Below are positions 44,417 to 55,875 of a stretch of 64,000 nucleotides of DNA, piece by piece (within the stretch, counting starts at the first letter, position 1; each line of letters begins with the position of its first letter). Where the stretch lies: positions 608,884 through 672,883 of the forward strand of contig QXEO01000821.1 of NCBI GenBank assembly GCA_007115705.1, written 5' to 3'. The translations under genes were made by a program, and so were the position numbers. Source of the stretch: Dactylis glomerata. Taxonomy: Eukaryota; Streptophyta; Magnoliopsida; Poales; Poaceae. Under the pieces are notes generated by a model. It was not told the DNA's origin. It did not search any database and was given only the letters and a program-made list of their open reading frames with translations.

Positions 44417-45567
44417 AGAGGAGGTCCTGGCGCGGTAGTCTTCTGGGGAGGGGAGCTAGTCTCCTCCCCTCTTTTGTCGTGTAGTCCTCGCCGACGGGGT
44501 ATGCCCCGCCGTGCCTTTGCTCCTCCCAGTGATGGGATTATATCAATGAAGCCCGCTTTTTAGCTGTCCTGCATTTCGCTTCTTATTGCTCTTCATAGTC
44601 CTGGTCATTCGCACGCTCGAGAGACCTGATGAGCTGTTGGCGTCGACAGGAGGCCTCCCTTCGCCTCAGAGCTCGAGATGGGGTCGGCGCCGACGACACA
44701 TTGGACGATTCTTGAGACAAGAAGTTGAAGAAAGAGTTGGAAAAGAAAAAACCCCAAATCCCCGAAAACGGAAAAACAAGTCGATAAAACAAATGAAAAA
44801 AGAAGGCGAATAAGATGTCCCTGTGACCGGCACAGGGACCTTCTCCGTCGTGGAGGAGCACGGCACTATCTGTGCCAGCAGCTAAGAGCAAATTGCCGCG
44901 CGTGGCGATTCATGGGGCCTTCCTCGTCGTTGAGGGAAGCTGGACCCTCACGGACGTGAAAACGTCGACGCTTAAGAGAGCCCAGAGACCATCGACACCT
45001 CACAAGGGTTGCTCACGAGGTGAAGGGCCTGGCGTGGACCTCCGGATCTGCGTCTCCTTCGTAAGATGATCGGAGCGGCCTTGGTCTTCAATAATCCTGC
45101 CACCTTAGGCCTTCCTCGATAGAGGGAATCTTCCTGCGGATGCTTGTCGCATCGACGCATTCTTGCCTCCTCGTGAGGGTTGCTCACGAGGGGTAGGTCC
45201 TTAGCGGGTGCCTTGGGGCACACCTTGGACTTTCCTCGAAGATTTCTTATTTTCCGATGTACTTCGCGAGGAACTAAGCACCATGGGTATTTAGAGGTGA
45301 TCGATAACAGGGCCGTCGCCCCCGACCAGAGCTCATTCCCCTCGGGTTTTTCGGGCTCGCTATTTTCCGGGCGAAGGCCCCAGCATAGACACCGTGCCTA
45401 GCCCCCTTCCACGTGGAGTACAACAGAAAATACATGGACTTCATGCCATTTTGATGTTATGCCGAAGCAGAGGCGCTATATTGCGCATTAACTTAATATC
45501 AGTGCTTAAGAGCAGGTTGAGCTGATACAAGTGCCGTGAAAACGGTCTTTTTCTCCTCGTGAGGAAC
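44417..45567. other. Element D spacer between the antisense gene and integrase
   Basis: No gene seen. It should hold the 3' UTRs of both convergent transcripts; AATGAA-type polyadenylation words occur near 44540. E retains a recognisable version, split by element F. Confidence 0.6.
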
Positions 45568-46690
45568 CTAAGGGTAGAACTTTCGCAGATGAGCTATGTT
45601 CCACGGGTTCCCCACCGGCACACCTTCTGCGGTTTCCAGCCGTGCCGAGCCTGGCCTGGCGATGTGCGTCACCTTGAAGGGTCCTTCCCACATTGGAGAC
45701 AGCTTGTGCAGGCCCTCGCGAGAGAGTATTCTCCTCAGCACCAGGTCGCCGACCTCCAGAGTCCTTGCTCGAACATGGCGGCTATGGTAGCGGCGTAGTC
45801 CTTGTTGGTACCTCGCGGCGCGGAGCGCGGCTTGGCATCGAGCTTCTTCGAGCAGGAGGAGGCGATCCCTGATGAGGTCCTCTTGGCGAATTTCGTCAAA
45901 GGCGAGCACTCTTGGCGACCCGAACTTGACGTCGGTGGGAAGAACAGCCTCCGCCCCATAGACCAAGAAGAAAGGGGTCTCTCCAGTGGGTTTGGTGGCG
46001 GTAGTCCTGATGGACCACAAGATGGATTGGAGGTTGTCTAACCATTTTTTGCCGCAGGCTTCGAGCTTGGCGTTGAAGCTTTTCGTCTTGAGTCCCTTGA
46101 GGACCTCGGCATTAGCACGCTCGGCTTGGCCATTGCTCCGGGGGTAGGCAACAGAGGCGAAACAGATCTTGATGCTGGCCGACGCGCAGTACTCCCGGAA
46201 CAGTCTGCTGGTGAACTGGCTGCCATTGTCGGTGATTATGCGGTTAGGCATACCAAAACGACAGACCAGCCCACGGATGAACTTGACTGCGGACCTGGCC
46301 GGGATGGTGCACACCGGTTCCACCTCCACCCACTTGGTGAATTTGTCGACGGCGACGTAGAGGTAGCGGTAGCCCCCTTGCGCTCTAGGGAATGGACCGA
46401 GGATGTCCAGCCCCCAAACTGCAAAGGGCCAAGTGAGTGGGATGGTTTGCAGCTCCTGCGCTGGCTGGTGGATCTGCTTGGCATGGAACTGGCACGCCTC
46501 GCACCTCTTGACCATTTCCACCGCATCACCAAGCGCCGAGGGCCAGTAGAAGCCACTTCGATATGCCTTCGCGGCTAGAGTTGCCGCAGAAGCATGATGG
46601 CCACACTCGCCGGCGTGGATGTCCCTGAGAAGCTCTTGGCCTTGGTGAGTAGATATGCACTTCAGAGCGACGCCGCTTGGGCGCGCCGGT
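45568..46690 (-). pseudogene. pol: Integrase of element D
   Basis: The region from 46521 to the stop at 45568 is open for 317 codons. The zinc-binding part (DIHAGECGHH ... CEACQFHAKQ) starts upstream. Catalytic residues are visible: Asp in WGLDILGPF, Asp in ITDNGSQF and Glu in SNGQAERANAEVLK. The C-terminal GPFKVTHI region ends in RKFYP. A one-base deletion near 46680 separates integrase from RNase H, so the full polyprotein is broken although this domain would be intact. Confidence 0.88.
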
Positions 46691-49010
46691 ACAAGTCACC
46701 GTCCTTGACGCAGTAGCCCGAAGCTTGGCGTACGATCCTTTCGGCCTCCTCTTCATCCTCGGGAAGCCTGCTGCTGGTGAGGAAGGCCTTGAGCTCAAGA
46801 ATCCAATCCACTCCCTCCTGTCGCGCCAATGCCAGAAGGACGCGGTCACCCGAAGGAGGCCCGCAGTCTGGAGCCCCCTACTCCGGCGGTGGCGGCAGGG
46901 CAGGTGGAGGGTCTGATCCAGATGACGGTGGAGAAGCGGACGGCTTGAAGAGACGCTCCTCAAAGACGCCGGCGGGTTGTGCCCGGCGGTGAGAGGCGCG
47001 CTTGGTGATCTCGTCGGCTTCCACATTTTCTACTCTCGGGATGTGCTTCAGCTCCAAACCTTGGAAGCGTTTTTCCATCTTTCGATGCTCCTCGAGATAG
47101 GCCGCCATGTGCTCATCCTTTGGAGTGTAGATCTTGTTCGAGAAGTTCACAACCAGCTGTGAATCTCCCTTGACGATGAGGCGCTTGATGCCCAAAGCGT
47201 TTGCCGCCCTTAAGCCGGCGAGTAGTCCTTCGTATTCCGCGATGTTGTTGGAGACCTTGCTCTCAGGCTTGAAGCAGAGCTGCACGGCGTAGAAGAGCTT
47301 GTCTCCAGAGGGAGAGGTCAGGACAGCACCAGCTCCCGCGCCGGGGAGGTTGAAGGCGCCGTCGAAGTGCATGACCCAGAGGCCTGGGGCCTCCTCTCCT
47401 GGGAGCGTCGACTCCTCCTCTAGAGGCTCGTCGGCGAACGGATCGGTCCACTCCGCAGTGAACTCGGCCAAAGCCTTGCTTTTAATTACCTTTGTAGTTT
47501 CGAAGGAGATCTCGAAGGGTTGAAGCTCCACGGCCCATTCTGCCACCCGCCCGGTGACGTTGGGATTGCGTAGGATGGTCTCCAGGGGACGATCGGTTAC
47601 CACCTTGATCGGGTGACCCTGGAAGTAGTGGCGCAGCTTCCGCGAAGCGATGAGCAGGGTGTAGAGCAGCTTTTGCTGCATGGTGTAGCATTCCCGCGCG
47701 TCGCGCAGTACCGTGCTGACAAAGTACACAGGCTTTTGCACCTTGACGACACCCTCGGAAGGCTTCTCCTCGGGAGGCTTTTGAACGTTGCTCTGAGAGA
47801 GCGGCTCGGTCGGCGAAGATGCCGCGGGCGGTTCCTCTCGAGGATCGGGAGATGGAGCGGCCTCTCCCTCGCGAGGAGCCCCCGAGCTTGGAGAGTTGAC
47901 CTCCTCTTTGGCGATCACCTTGGCGTCTCGCTCCGCGACGAGGATGGCACTTGCAGTCCTTGGAGTTCCCACGATGTAGAGTAGCAAGGGCTCGCGGGTG
48001 GTTGGGGCGACCATGATCGGTGGGCTCGTGAGGTACCTTTTCAATTCAGCGAAGGCCTTGTCAGCTTCCGGAGTCCACTCGAACTTCCCAGCGCGCTTCA
48101 TGAGCTTGAAGAAGGGCATGGCTTTTTCCCCACTCCTCGCGATGAAGCGCCCCAGGGCTGCCATGCACCCCGCGAGGTGTTGCATCTCCTTGAGGCTGCG
48201 TGGTGGACGCATTTCTTCGATGGCCTTGACCTTGTCAGGGTTCGCCTCTATCCCGCGATGGGACACGAGGAACCCCAACAGTTTTCCCGATGGTACGCCG
48301 AAGGCGCACTTGGCGGGGTTGAGCTTGATGTTTACCTTTCTCAGGTTGACGAATGTTTCCTCCAGATCCTCGATGAAGGTGTGACCCTCGCGAGTTTTGA
48401 CGATGATGTCGTCGACGTAGGCCTCCGCGTTCCTTCCCATCTAAGCCCCCAAGGCCTTGCGCATGAGCCTTTGGAAGGTGGCACCTGCATTCTTCAGACC
48501 GAAGGGCATGCAGACGTAGCAGTATACACCACAAGGCGTGATGAAGGCGGTTTTCTCCTCGTCCTCCTTTGCCATCTTGATCTGATGATAGCTGGAGAAA
48601 GCATCCAAGAAGCAAAGGAGGTCACAGCCGGCGGTGGAGTCGACGATTTGATCTATCCTTGGGAGCGGATAAGGATCCTTTGGGCAGGCCTTGTTGAGAC
48701 TTGTGAAGTCCACGCAGAGGCGCCCACTGCCATTTGCCTTTGGGACAACCACCGGATTTGCAATCCAGGTGGGGTGGGCTACCTCACGTATCAGCTTGGC
48801 CTTCTTTAGCTTCTCTATTTCCTTGACTATGAAGTCCTGCTTCTCTTGCGCTTGTTTTCTAGTCTTCTGCTTCACGGGGTGTGCCTGAGGGCACACGGCT
48901 AAGTGGTGCTCAATCACCTCCCTGGGAACGCCGGGCATATCTGACGGAGTCCAAGCAAACATGTCAGAGTTTGCCCGCAGGAAGGTGACGAGCGCGCGTT
49001 CTATTTGGGG
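46691..49010 (-). pseudogene. pol: Reverse transcriptase and dual RNase H of element D
   Basis: RT motifs: TSLNKACPKDPYPLPRIDQI, FLDAFSSYHQI, MPFGLKNAGATFQRLM and catalytic YVDDIIVKT; then KPVYFVSTVL and the archaeal-type RNase H (MHFDGAFN, NIAEYEGLLAG, KGDSQLVV, VEADEITK). The frame is broken by TAG at 48441-48443 (fits CAG to TAG) and TAG at 46878-46880, and by a one-base shift near 49010 from protease. The dual RNase H places D in the Tat lineage. Confidence 0.9.
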
Positions 49011-49840
49011 GAAAGCCCTGCCCCGATGGTGACGAAGTTGTCACAGCCCCCAGCCTGAAGCGGGACCTTCTTGGTTGCAGAGCGCTCTTGGGTGAACTGG
49101 GGCCTCCTGCCTGAGGGTACCGCAGCTTCCCCAATGCTCATGTCCAGCATTGGATGGACCAGGTCTTTGCTTGGAGTAGGCGATGCCGAGGCAGCGAACT
49201 TCTTCCCTGTCGAACCCAGCGGATGGGGCTCGAGAGAGGCCTTCTTCGCTGCAGCCCGTTCTTGGGATACGAGCTGCTTCTTCCTCGCGAGGTCACCGGA
49301 GTGTTCCAGTAGATCTTCGTCGGCAGGGAACATGGCGGCGGCCTCACGGTAAACATGCTCCATTGATCGGAGAGCGTCCTTCTCATTGCAGCGCACGGTG
49401 ATTGTGCCGTTGGCACCCGGAATCTTGAGGACGTTGAAGCCATGGTGCGTCGCTACCATAAACCTTGCCAGGGCTGGGTAGCCAAGGATGGCATTATACT
49501 GCAGGGCGATGTAGGCGACGTCGAAGTCAAGGCTTTCCGTCCTGTAGTTGTCCCGGGTGCCGAAGGTGACGGGCAGGCTTACCTGCCCAATTGGCGTTGT
49601 AGACCCTTCGGTTACCCCGAAGAATGGCCGAGTTGGCATGAGCCGGTGGTACGGCACCTGCATCTTTTCGAAGATCTCGACCGAGATGATGTTGAGGCCC
49701 GCCCCTCCATCGATGAGAGTGCGATTGACGGCGACGTTGTTGATGGTTGGCGTGCACAAGAGAGGAAGTGTGCCCACACCCCTGGTGGAAGCCGGATGAT
49801 CCTCCTCGTCGAAGCCGATCTTGCACGTTGACCACTTCAT
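49001..49840 (-). pseudogene. pol: Aspartic protease region of element D
   Basis: Continues gag's frame. The catalytic loop is RTLIDGGAGLNIIS (DGG type), followed by PVTFGTRDNYRTESLDF and YNAILGYPALARFM. A ~100-codon Ala/Lys-rich linker precedes the RT. Separated from gag by the TGA at 49901 and from RT by a frameshift. Confidence 0.86.
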
Positions 49841-51514
49841 TAGGCGGTTGCCGACGTTGGGCTGTGCTGCCGCGATCTCTCGCGACAGCTGCTTGAAGTG
49901 TCAGTTAGACAAAGGAGCCTGAGCTCCTCCCAGGAGGCAGGCAGCGAAGTCTCGCGGCTCTTGATAGCCCCCCTGGTTCTCCTCCCGACGATCGTTTGCT
50001 GGTGGGGGCAGTGGCAGCGGCTCGGGATTGGCTCGAGACAGACCCTCGCGGCGGCGTCCTTCCTCGCGGTCGTTGTCGCGGCGATCGCCCCGGGATCCAC
50101 TCTTGCCGTAGCTGCGGCCACCCCCGCGGCGCTTGGAGACGCCATTTTCTTCATGAAACTTTCGGACAAACCAACAATCGTCGGTATTGTGGGTGTCCTT
50201 CTTGTGGAGAATGCAATAGCGGCAACGTCGACCCTTGTCGCGCTCGGAGCGGTCCCCGTGGCGTTGCTTATGATCTGGCTCCGCCGTGAGGACAGCAGCC
50301 TCCTTTCGCTTGGGGTCCTTGGACTTTGGTTTTGGGGGAGGCGCCTCCGGCAGGTTATGCACGAAAATCCTCCCTTCCTCGGCCTTGCCGCAGCGGTCGG
50401 CGATCTCGAAGAGCCTGACGATGGAAGTCAACTCATCATTCACGGACAATTTCTCCCTCATCTTGATGTCGGAGACGCCTGTGGAGAATGCGGAGATGAC
50501 CTCCTCGTTGGAGATCCTGGGGATCTTGTTCCTCATCTGGCTGAAGCGCTGGATGTACTGACGAAGCGTCTCGCCCTTGTACTGACGCACCGCCTTAAGA
50601 TCGTTCTTGGTAGCGGGGCGCTCGTATGTGGGCATGAAGTTGGCAACGAACTGATGGCATAAATTCTTCCATGAAGTCACGGATTCGTGAGGAAGATTCA
50701 TGAGCCAAGTTCGCGGAGCATCTTTGAGGGCCATCGGGAACCAATTTGCCATGGCACGCTGATCCCCACGCGCAGCCTGGACGGCGACGACGTAGAGTTG
50801 GAGGAATTCGACGGGGTTGGTGGTCCCGTCGTAACGCGCGCCGATGTCCGGCTTGAACTTGTTAGGCCAGACGACGTAGCGTTGCTAGCGAGTGAGAGCG
50901 AGACACCCGGGGTTGTAGATAGGGTCGCCGGGGGTCCTGACGTTCTTGCCAGCTTTGCCGATGTCGTCGATGGCGCGGTCATGATTTTCGCGGCGGCGCT
51001 CGAGGGAGACGCGTGCGTCTTTCGGAGCACGTTGGACGATTTGGCAGCTGGGTTCCCCGCACGGCGAAGATGCGGCACGGGAAACCACCTTTTTGGCCTT
51101 GTTGGCCCTCCCATCTCTGGTGCCCGGGGCGCGACGCCCCTCCACCGGATCTGGATCTCCTGCGCCCTGGGCTCCTCCCTGGACCGGGTCTTCGTTGGCG
51201 ATGGCGATGAGTTCGGCGATTCGAGCGCGCCACCCCTTGCGCCCGTCGTCGGTGGGTTGATAGCGCAGCAGCTCCTGCGCCATGGCTAGAGCCTGCGCAG
51301 GAGACAGCTGACTCCCAAAACGAGCGCGAGAAGTGGTGGTGGCGGTGAAGGAGAGCGAAGGCTCTGTACGACCGGACGGGAGGTAGGAAGACTCCAGATC
51401 TTCCTCCTCTTCCTCCTCGGCCGAAGCTTCATGACGACGGAAGATGGGCTCAGTTTGCCCCCGAGCAGCGTTGCGACGGCGAAGACGGTCGAGCCTTGCG
51501 TTGGCGTCGGCCAT
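49841..51514 (-). pseudogene. gag: gag of element D
   Basis: ATG at 51512-51514, about 37 nt after the primer site. The N-terminal third is charged with Glu and Arg runs. The Retrotrans_gag part reads FPMALKDAPRTWLMNLPHES, HQFVANFMPTYERP and GETLRQYIQRFSQ. The zinc knuckle CRYCILHKKDTHNTDDC has spacing C-x2-C-x7-H-x4-C. A basic RS/RG/RD-rich tail follows. TAG at 50885-50887 and TGA at 49901-49903 (fits CGA to TGA) are the only breaks. Confidence 0.88.
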
Positions 51515-51550
51515 GTCGAAGCAGATCTTGGAGAAAACACACCACAGCCC

Positions 51551-51568
51551 CCTACCTGGTGCGCCAAA
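51551..51568 (-). other. Primer binding site of element D
   Basis: TGGCGCACCAGGTAGGGG on the minus strand adjoins the LTR; E has TGGCGCGCCAGGTAGGGG, so one base has changed. Confidence 0.82.
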
Positions 51569-51569
51569 T

Positions 51570-52478
51570 GTCGATGGATTTCGTGTCACAAGAACACGGG
51601 GTACCACGCGACGGACCCAAAGATTCGAACGCGGGGGGCTGAACGTGTGGGATCTAGGATCGCCGCGAAGCACGATGACGGAAGCCTCGAGTTGTCGAAC
51701 GCGCTACGCACTGCAGAGAGAGACGCTGAGTCTTACCCAGGTTCAGGGCCCTCGTGGTGAGGTAAAACCCCTACTTCCTGCCTTCTTGTATTGCAACACG
51801 ACACCTCGCGAGGAGTACAAGGCCTTGGTTACAAAGCTCTAGCTGGCCAGAGGTTGAAGAACCTACGTGCCCAGCTAGCAGCCTGAAGAAGATGAAGATC
51901 TGATCCCCTCTAAGGGGTGGCCTCCCCCTCCTTTTATAGCGCCAAGGTCCTCCTTCCCCTTATCTTCTTGGGAAAGGGGTTACCACACACGGCCAAGGAG
52001 GGAGGACAGCTGTAGACTCTATTCTTCTGTGGACGTAGTCTTCGTAGAGTAGTGGCGCCGGTCCACCGGAGTGGGTGGAGGAAGCTGACGTCTTCCCCTG
52101 GCGCCCTGCACCGTCCACGCTATTTTTAGGGGGGTGGCCAACAACCACTGTGCTGCTTTGGGCAGGCACAGCGAAAGTTGGTCTCCTCCCTGTCGGGGGT
52201 AGCGTGGGCGGTACGCGGTCTTCTGCCCGTTATCTTCTTGCTCTGCACGCAAACGTGCTGAGCTGACGTGGGCGTGCTTCCTCTCCTCACCAGCAGGGGC
52301 TCGTGAGGAGGTCTTCTGGTCCTTAGCAGTTTTGGTCGTCATTCTCCTCACGAGGCGCCTCCTCGTGAGGGTCTTCTCCGCAGCTTGGGTTGTTGCCTTA
52401 CCCCTGGGCTGAAGATGGGCCGATGACGGGGCCCAGGAGCAGGTGGACCGGGATACCCCGGTATCCAGAACACCGACA
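51570..52478 (-). repeat. 5' LTR of element D (909 bp)
   Basis: Partner of 42365-43274 with the same ends. TATA box at 51931-51938 (minus). Followed by ATGGC, the target duplication. Confidence 0.92.
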
Positions 52479-52483
52479 ATGGC

Positions 52484-53714
52484 CAACTGCCGGCGGATGA
52501 AGCAGAAGCACGCCGGGTTATGAGAAGGTCAAAAGCATATACCATCATCAACAAAGAAATATACAAGAGAAGTATCACGGGTGTTCTGCAGAGATGTGTT
52601 GAATCTACAAAAGACTAGGAGATGCTCCGGGAAATTCATCAGGGGGAGTGTGGTCACCATGCTTCATCCAGAGCTCTAGTGTCGAAGGCATTCCGGCACA
52701 GGTTTTACTAGCCAACGGCATTGCAGGAGGCCGAGGATTTAGTCCGGAAGTGCAACGGATGTCAAATGTATGCACACCAAATTCATCAGCCAACATCAGC
52801 ATTGAAGACTATCCCATTGACCTGGCCCTTTGCTGTTTGGCGCCTGGACATGGTTCGAGCATTTAAACCGGCGAGGGGAAAGATGACTCATATTCTGGTC
52901 ATGGTGGACAAGTTCACCAAATGGATTGAAGTGAAGCCTATAAGCAAGTGTGATGGCCACACATCAGTGAAATTCTTGAAGGACATAATCCTGAGATATG
53001 GTGTCCCTCATAGCATCATCACTGATAATGGGTCGAATTCTGCCCAATGGCCATTTGCCAAATACTATGAGGAGGTCGGAATCCGACTAGACATTGCGTC
53101 GGTCGCTCACCCTTGTACCAATGGCCAGGTGGAAAGGTCAAATGGACTAGTGTTATCCGGCATAAAACCCCGGTTGATAGAGCCACTAGAGAAAACTCCC
53201 GGCTGCTGGCTAGATGAATTGCCGACAATGCTTTGGAGTCTGAGGACAACTCCAAATTGATCAACAGGCTATACAGCATTTTTTTCTTGTGTATGGGGCA
53301 GAAGCAGTGCTTCCAACAGATGTAATACATGATGCACCAAGAGTGGTGCTATATACTGAGGAAGAGGCTAAAGAAGCCAGAGAAGATGATGTTGATTTGC
53401 TAGAAGAAGCAAGAGAGATAACACTATCAAGAACTGCAGTGTATCAGCAGAACCTTAGATGCTATTATGCGCAGAAGGTGAATCCAAGGAGATTCGAAGA
53501 GGGAGACTTAGTGCTCCGGCTAAAGCAAGGCACAGAAGGCCAGCATAAGCTAACTCCTCCATGGAAGGGGCCATTCATTGTGAGCAGGGCTCTGCACAAT
53601 GATGCCTACTATCTCATAGATGTGCAGGCCCCTAAGAAGGACAAGGTGGATAGGTCCAGAGAAGAAAACAAGCGGCCATGGAACATAGCTCTACTCTGTC
53701 CCTTTTACTCATGA
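52484..53714 (+). pseudogene. pol: Integrase of element H
   Basis: Resumes H after D. The zinc-binding motif EIHQGECGHH ... CNGCQMYAHQ and catalytic residues are visible: Asp in WRLDMVRAF, Asp in IITDNGSNS and Glu in TNGQVERSNG. The C-terminal part ends in CPFYS. Stops: TAG 52616 (fits CAG), TAG 52709 (Trp codon of FYWP), TGA 53258 (fits CGA). A one-base gain in the T-run near 53283 shifts the frame before FLVYGAEAVLPTD. Confidence 0.88.
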
Positions 53715-54360
53715 AGCTTAATGTATGTATTTCCATTTTGCTTTATGTGCCGGCACTATATGCCGGCGCAAGATTAATGAAAGAAATGTCGGCATCTTGA
53801 GGAGATTGGGCACTGCCTCCGGTATATATTGTTGTTTATTTTCGGTTTTTGTTTATATGTCGGCTGGCTTGGTTTGAATGTTTCCTATGTCGGCCAAGTA
53901 ATGTGTCGGCATCAAAGGCCACTCTTCAACTTAGCTGATGTTTGAAACCCGGCTTCATGGCTAGCAAGAGTAGATGCCGGAGATTGCCTACATGTGAAAA
54001 ACGGCTAAGGAAAGATAAACAAGCGAACCGAGATTTATTTTTACTTCAAAGTTAAAACTTGAAGTGTAGGATGATCTGAAGTTTAAGTTTCAAAGTTTAA
54101 GTACTGTATGTTTAATAAAGCAACCTTGAGACTCATACATCAAAAGCCGAATAAGGTAGACAAGTAGCCAAGGTTGTGGAGTGAAGGAAACAGGAAAACA
54201 AACTCGGTGACTTAGCCAAAAGATGATTCGACATTAATAAGCAAGCAAACTGAAATAAAACTTGTTCAGGTAGCAAACCAAAGGAAATAAAGTATATCTT
54301 ACAACTGCACCCGGCATACCGGGGATCTGATAGAACTTAAAATGTTTTTGATTGCAAAGT
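53715..54360. other. Element H spacer between integrase and antisense gene
   Basis: No gene. Contains repeated GCCGGC / CGGCAT words like the LTR, for example TATGCCGGCGC near 53760. It should hold convergent 3' ends of gag-pol and the antisense gene. Confidence 0.55.
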
Positions 54361-55875
54361 CTAAGAGGCAGGGGCGGAGCCACCGGCAGGTGGAGCTGTG
54401 GCAGTGGAGACATCGGCTTCTGGAGTGCCAGATCCAGCAGAAGGGATGGAGCCATCACCCCCGGCCAGGGCAGGTCCCTGGTCCGGAGCTTCAGCACCGA
54501 CATTTTCAGCATCTTCAGTTTCCTCCTCATCTTGGCTGGAGTCAGAGCCTTCAGCATCCTCAGCGTCATCCTTCTTCTCTGGCTCGCGGATGTCCCGGAC
54601 GAAGACCTCGGTGTCGACATAATCCACGTAGCTGTGGGCCAACTCCTGGTGCCGCCGGATAAACTCCAGATCTGTGGTCCATGCAGATCCTTCGCGCACA
54701 GAGCGCAAAGTCTCTAGATCAACCTTTTCATACCAAGACAAGAAGTATGTGAGAGCTTCATCAGCTCCCACCCTTGCGCCGGAGTCCCGCCATTCTCTGA
54801 GGCGGACTTTGGATAGCTGCAAATCATTACCAAGATCGAGAGGGTCAGTGGGGGTCCTTTGTCCCAGCCAGAGTGCTTGGTGAGCTTCCTGGACACCAAG
54901 GAAGAGATCGTTGGTATATGCAGTCATGGCATTCTTGCGGGCCTCTAGGGCGATCAGCTGCTCCGACATGTCCCAGCTGGAAGAGTCAACCGGAACATTC
55001 CAGTTCAGCCGATCCACCTGCAGGGCCTTCTCAACGTCCTCAACAGAGGCAGGGAACAAGCCTGAGAGACAAAGAAGATGTTAGGAATAGGAATATATAT
55101 CGGCATGAATGTTATGCCGGAAGAGATTGTGGTATGTCAGACAGGATGTGTCGGGCAAAGTAAAAAGTAAAGGATTTGAAGCTTACTGGCGAAATCGGCG
55201 TTGAGCCGGGCAATATCAACTTCCCATTTGGTGGCCTACTCCTTCAGATGCTACAATTCAGTTTTAGCTCCGGAGGCATCAGCCTCTGAAGTGACAAGCA
55301 GCCCCTGGACCTTCTTAAGTTGGCCCTCCCTCTCCTCCTTCTCATCCAAAAGCTCAGTAATCTAGCTCTTCAGTCGCTCTACTTTGGCCTTGTGGGCAGC
55401 ATCCCTTTCATCCAGCTACTTGGCCATATCCACTGAGGACACACAGTCCTGGTGGCGAGCCTCCAGTGCAGCCTTTTGATCTGCAAGGATTTGAAGTTAA
55501 AAGGATTTGAGGTTAAAAGAGCAAGAAAGGATTTGAAGATAGAAAACAGTGACAAAGATTGAAGGATTTGAAGTGCAAAGTGCTTATGTGGAGATTGGCA
55601 GAATCCGGCATACCTGTGAGCTCCTTCACCCTCTTAACAAGCTCGGTGACTTATTCCTTAGCAGTGGCAGAAAAATGCCAGCAAAGGGTTATGTGTCGGC
55701 ATATCAAGATGTATCGGCAAGAAGAATATTGTGAAGTAAAGGAGGAAAGTAATCCAGCATATAGCGGTATGTCATCTGGGTTTACCTTTCTTGGTGAGGT
55801 CCAGGCAAAGTTTGCTGTGCTCATTGGACAACTTTCGATGCTCATATATCAGGTCATGATACATGTCCCGGCGTT
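54361..55875 (-). pseudogene. C-terminal exons of the spliced antisense gene of element H
   Basis: Minus-strand exons with plausible splice sites: 55875-55787 (donor GTAAAC), about 55654-55614 (donor GTATGC), 55480-55187 (acceptor TTGCAG, donor GTAAGC) and 55061-54361 (acceptor CTCTCAG). The middle exons encode a charged coiled coil. The last exon ends in an acidic tail (EEETEDAE) and a Pro/Ala end. Four in-frame TAG (plus-strand CTA at 55236, 55251, 55362 and 55416) lie where Gln suits the heptads. The 5' exons were displaced by element I; J carries the corresponding first exon. Confidence 0.7.

Larger units (their letters stand above)
42365..52478 (-). mobile_element. Element D: near-complete Tat-lineage Ty3/gypsy retrotransposon (10.1 kb)
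   Basis: LTRs of 910 and 909 bp flank gag, protease, RT, dual RNase H and integrase on the minus strand, plus an intact antisense gene next to the 3' LTR. The target duplication ATGGC is perfect (42360-42364 and 52479-52483) and lies in H's pol. The LTRs differ at roughly 25-30 positions by eye (about 3 percent), mostly transitions, suggesting an insertion of moderate age. Few disabling mutations. Confidence 0.93.
31852..55875 (+). mobile_element. Element H: Tat-lineage Ty3/gypsy retrotransposon, heavily interrupted
   Basis: In plus-strand order: 5' LTR, primer site, gag-protease, RT, RNase H with a second archaeal-type RNase H, integrase, then an antisense gene cut at 55875. It is interrupted by a solo LTR (36619-40431) and by element D (42365-52478), each with perfect 5-bp target duplications. 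The 3' LTR is not visible because elements I, K and J are nested at its right end. Element J belongs to the same family. Confidence 0.9.
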
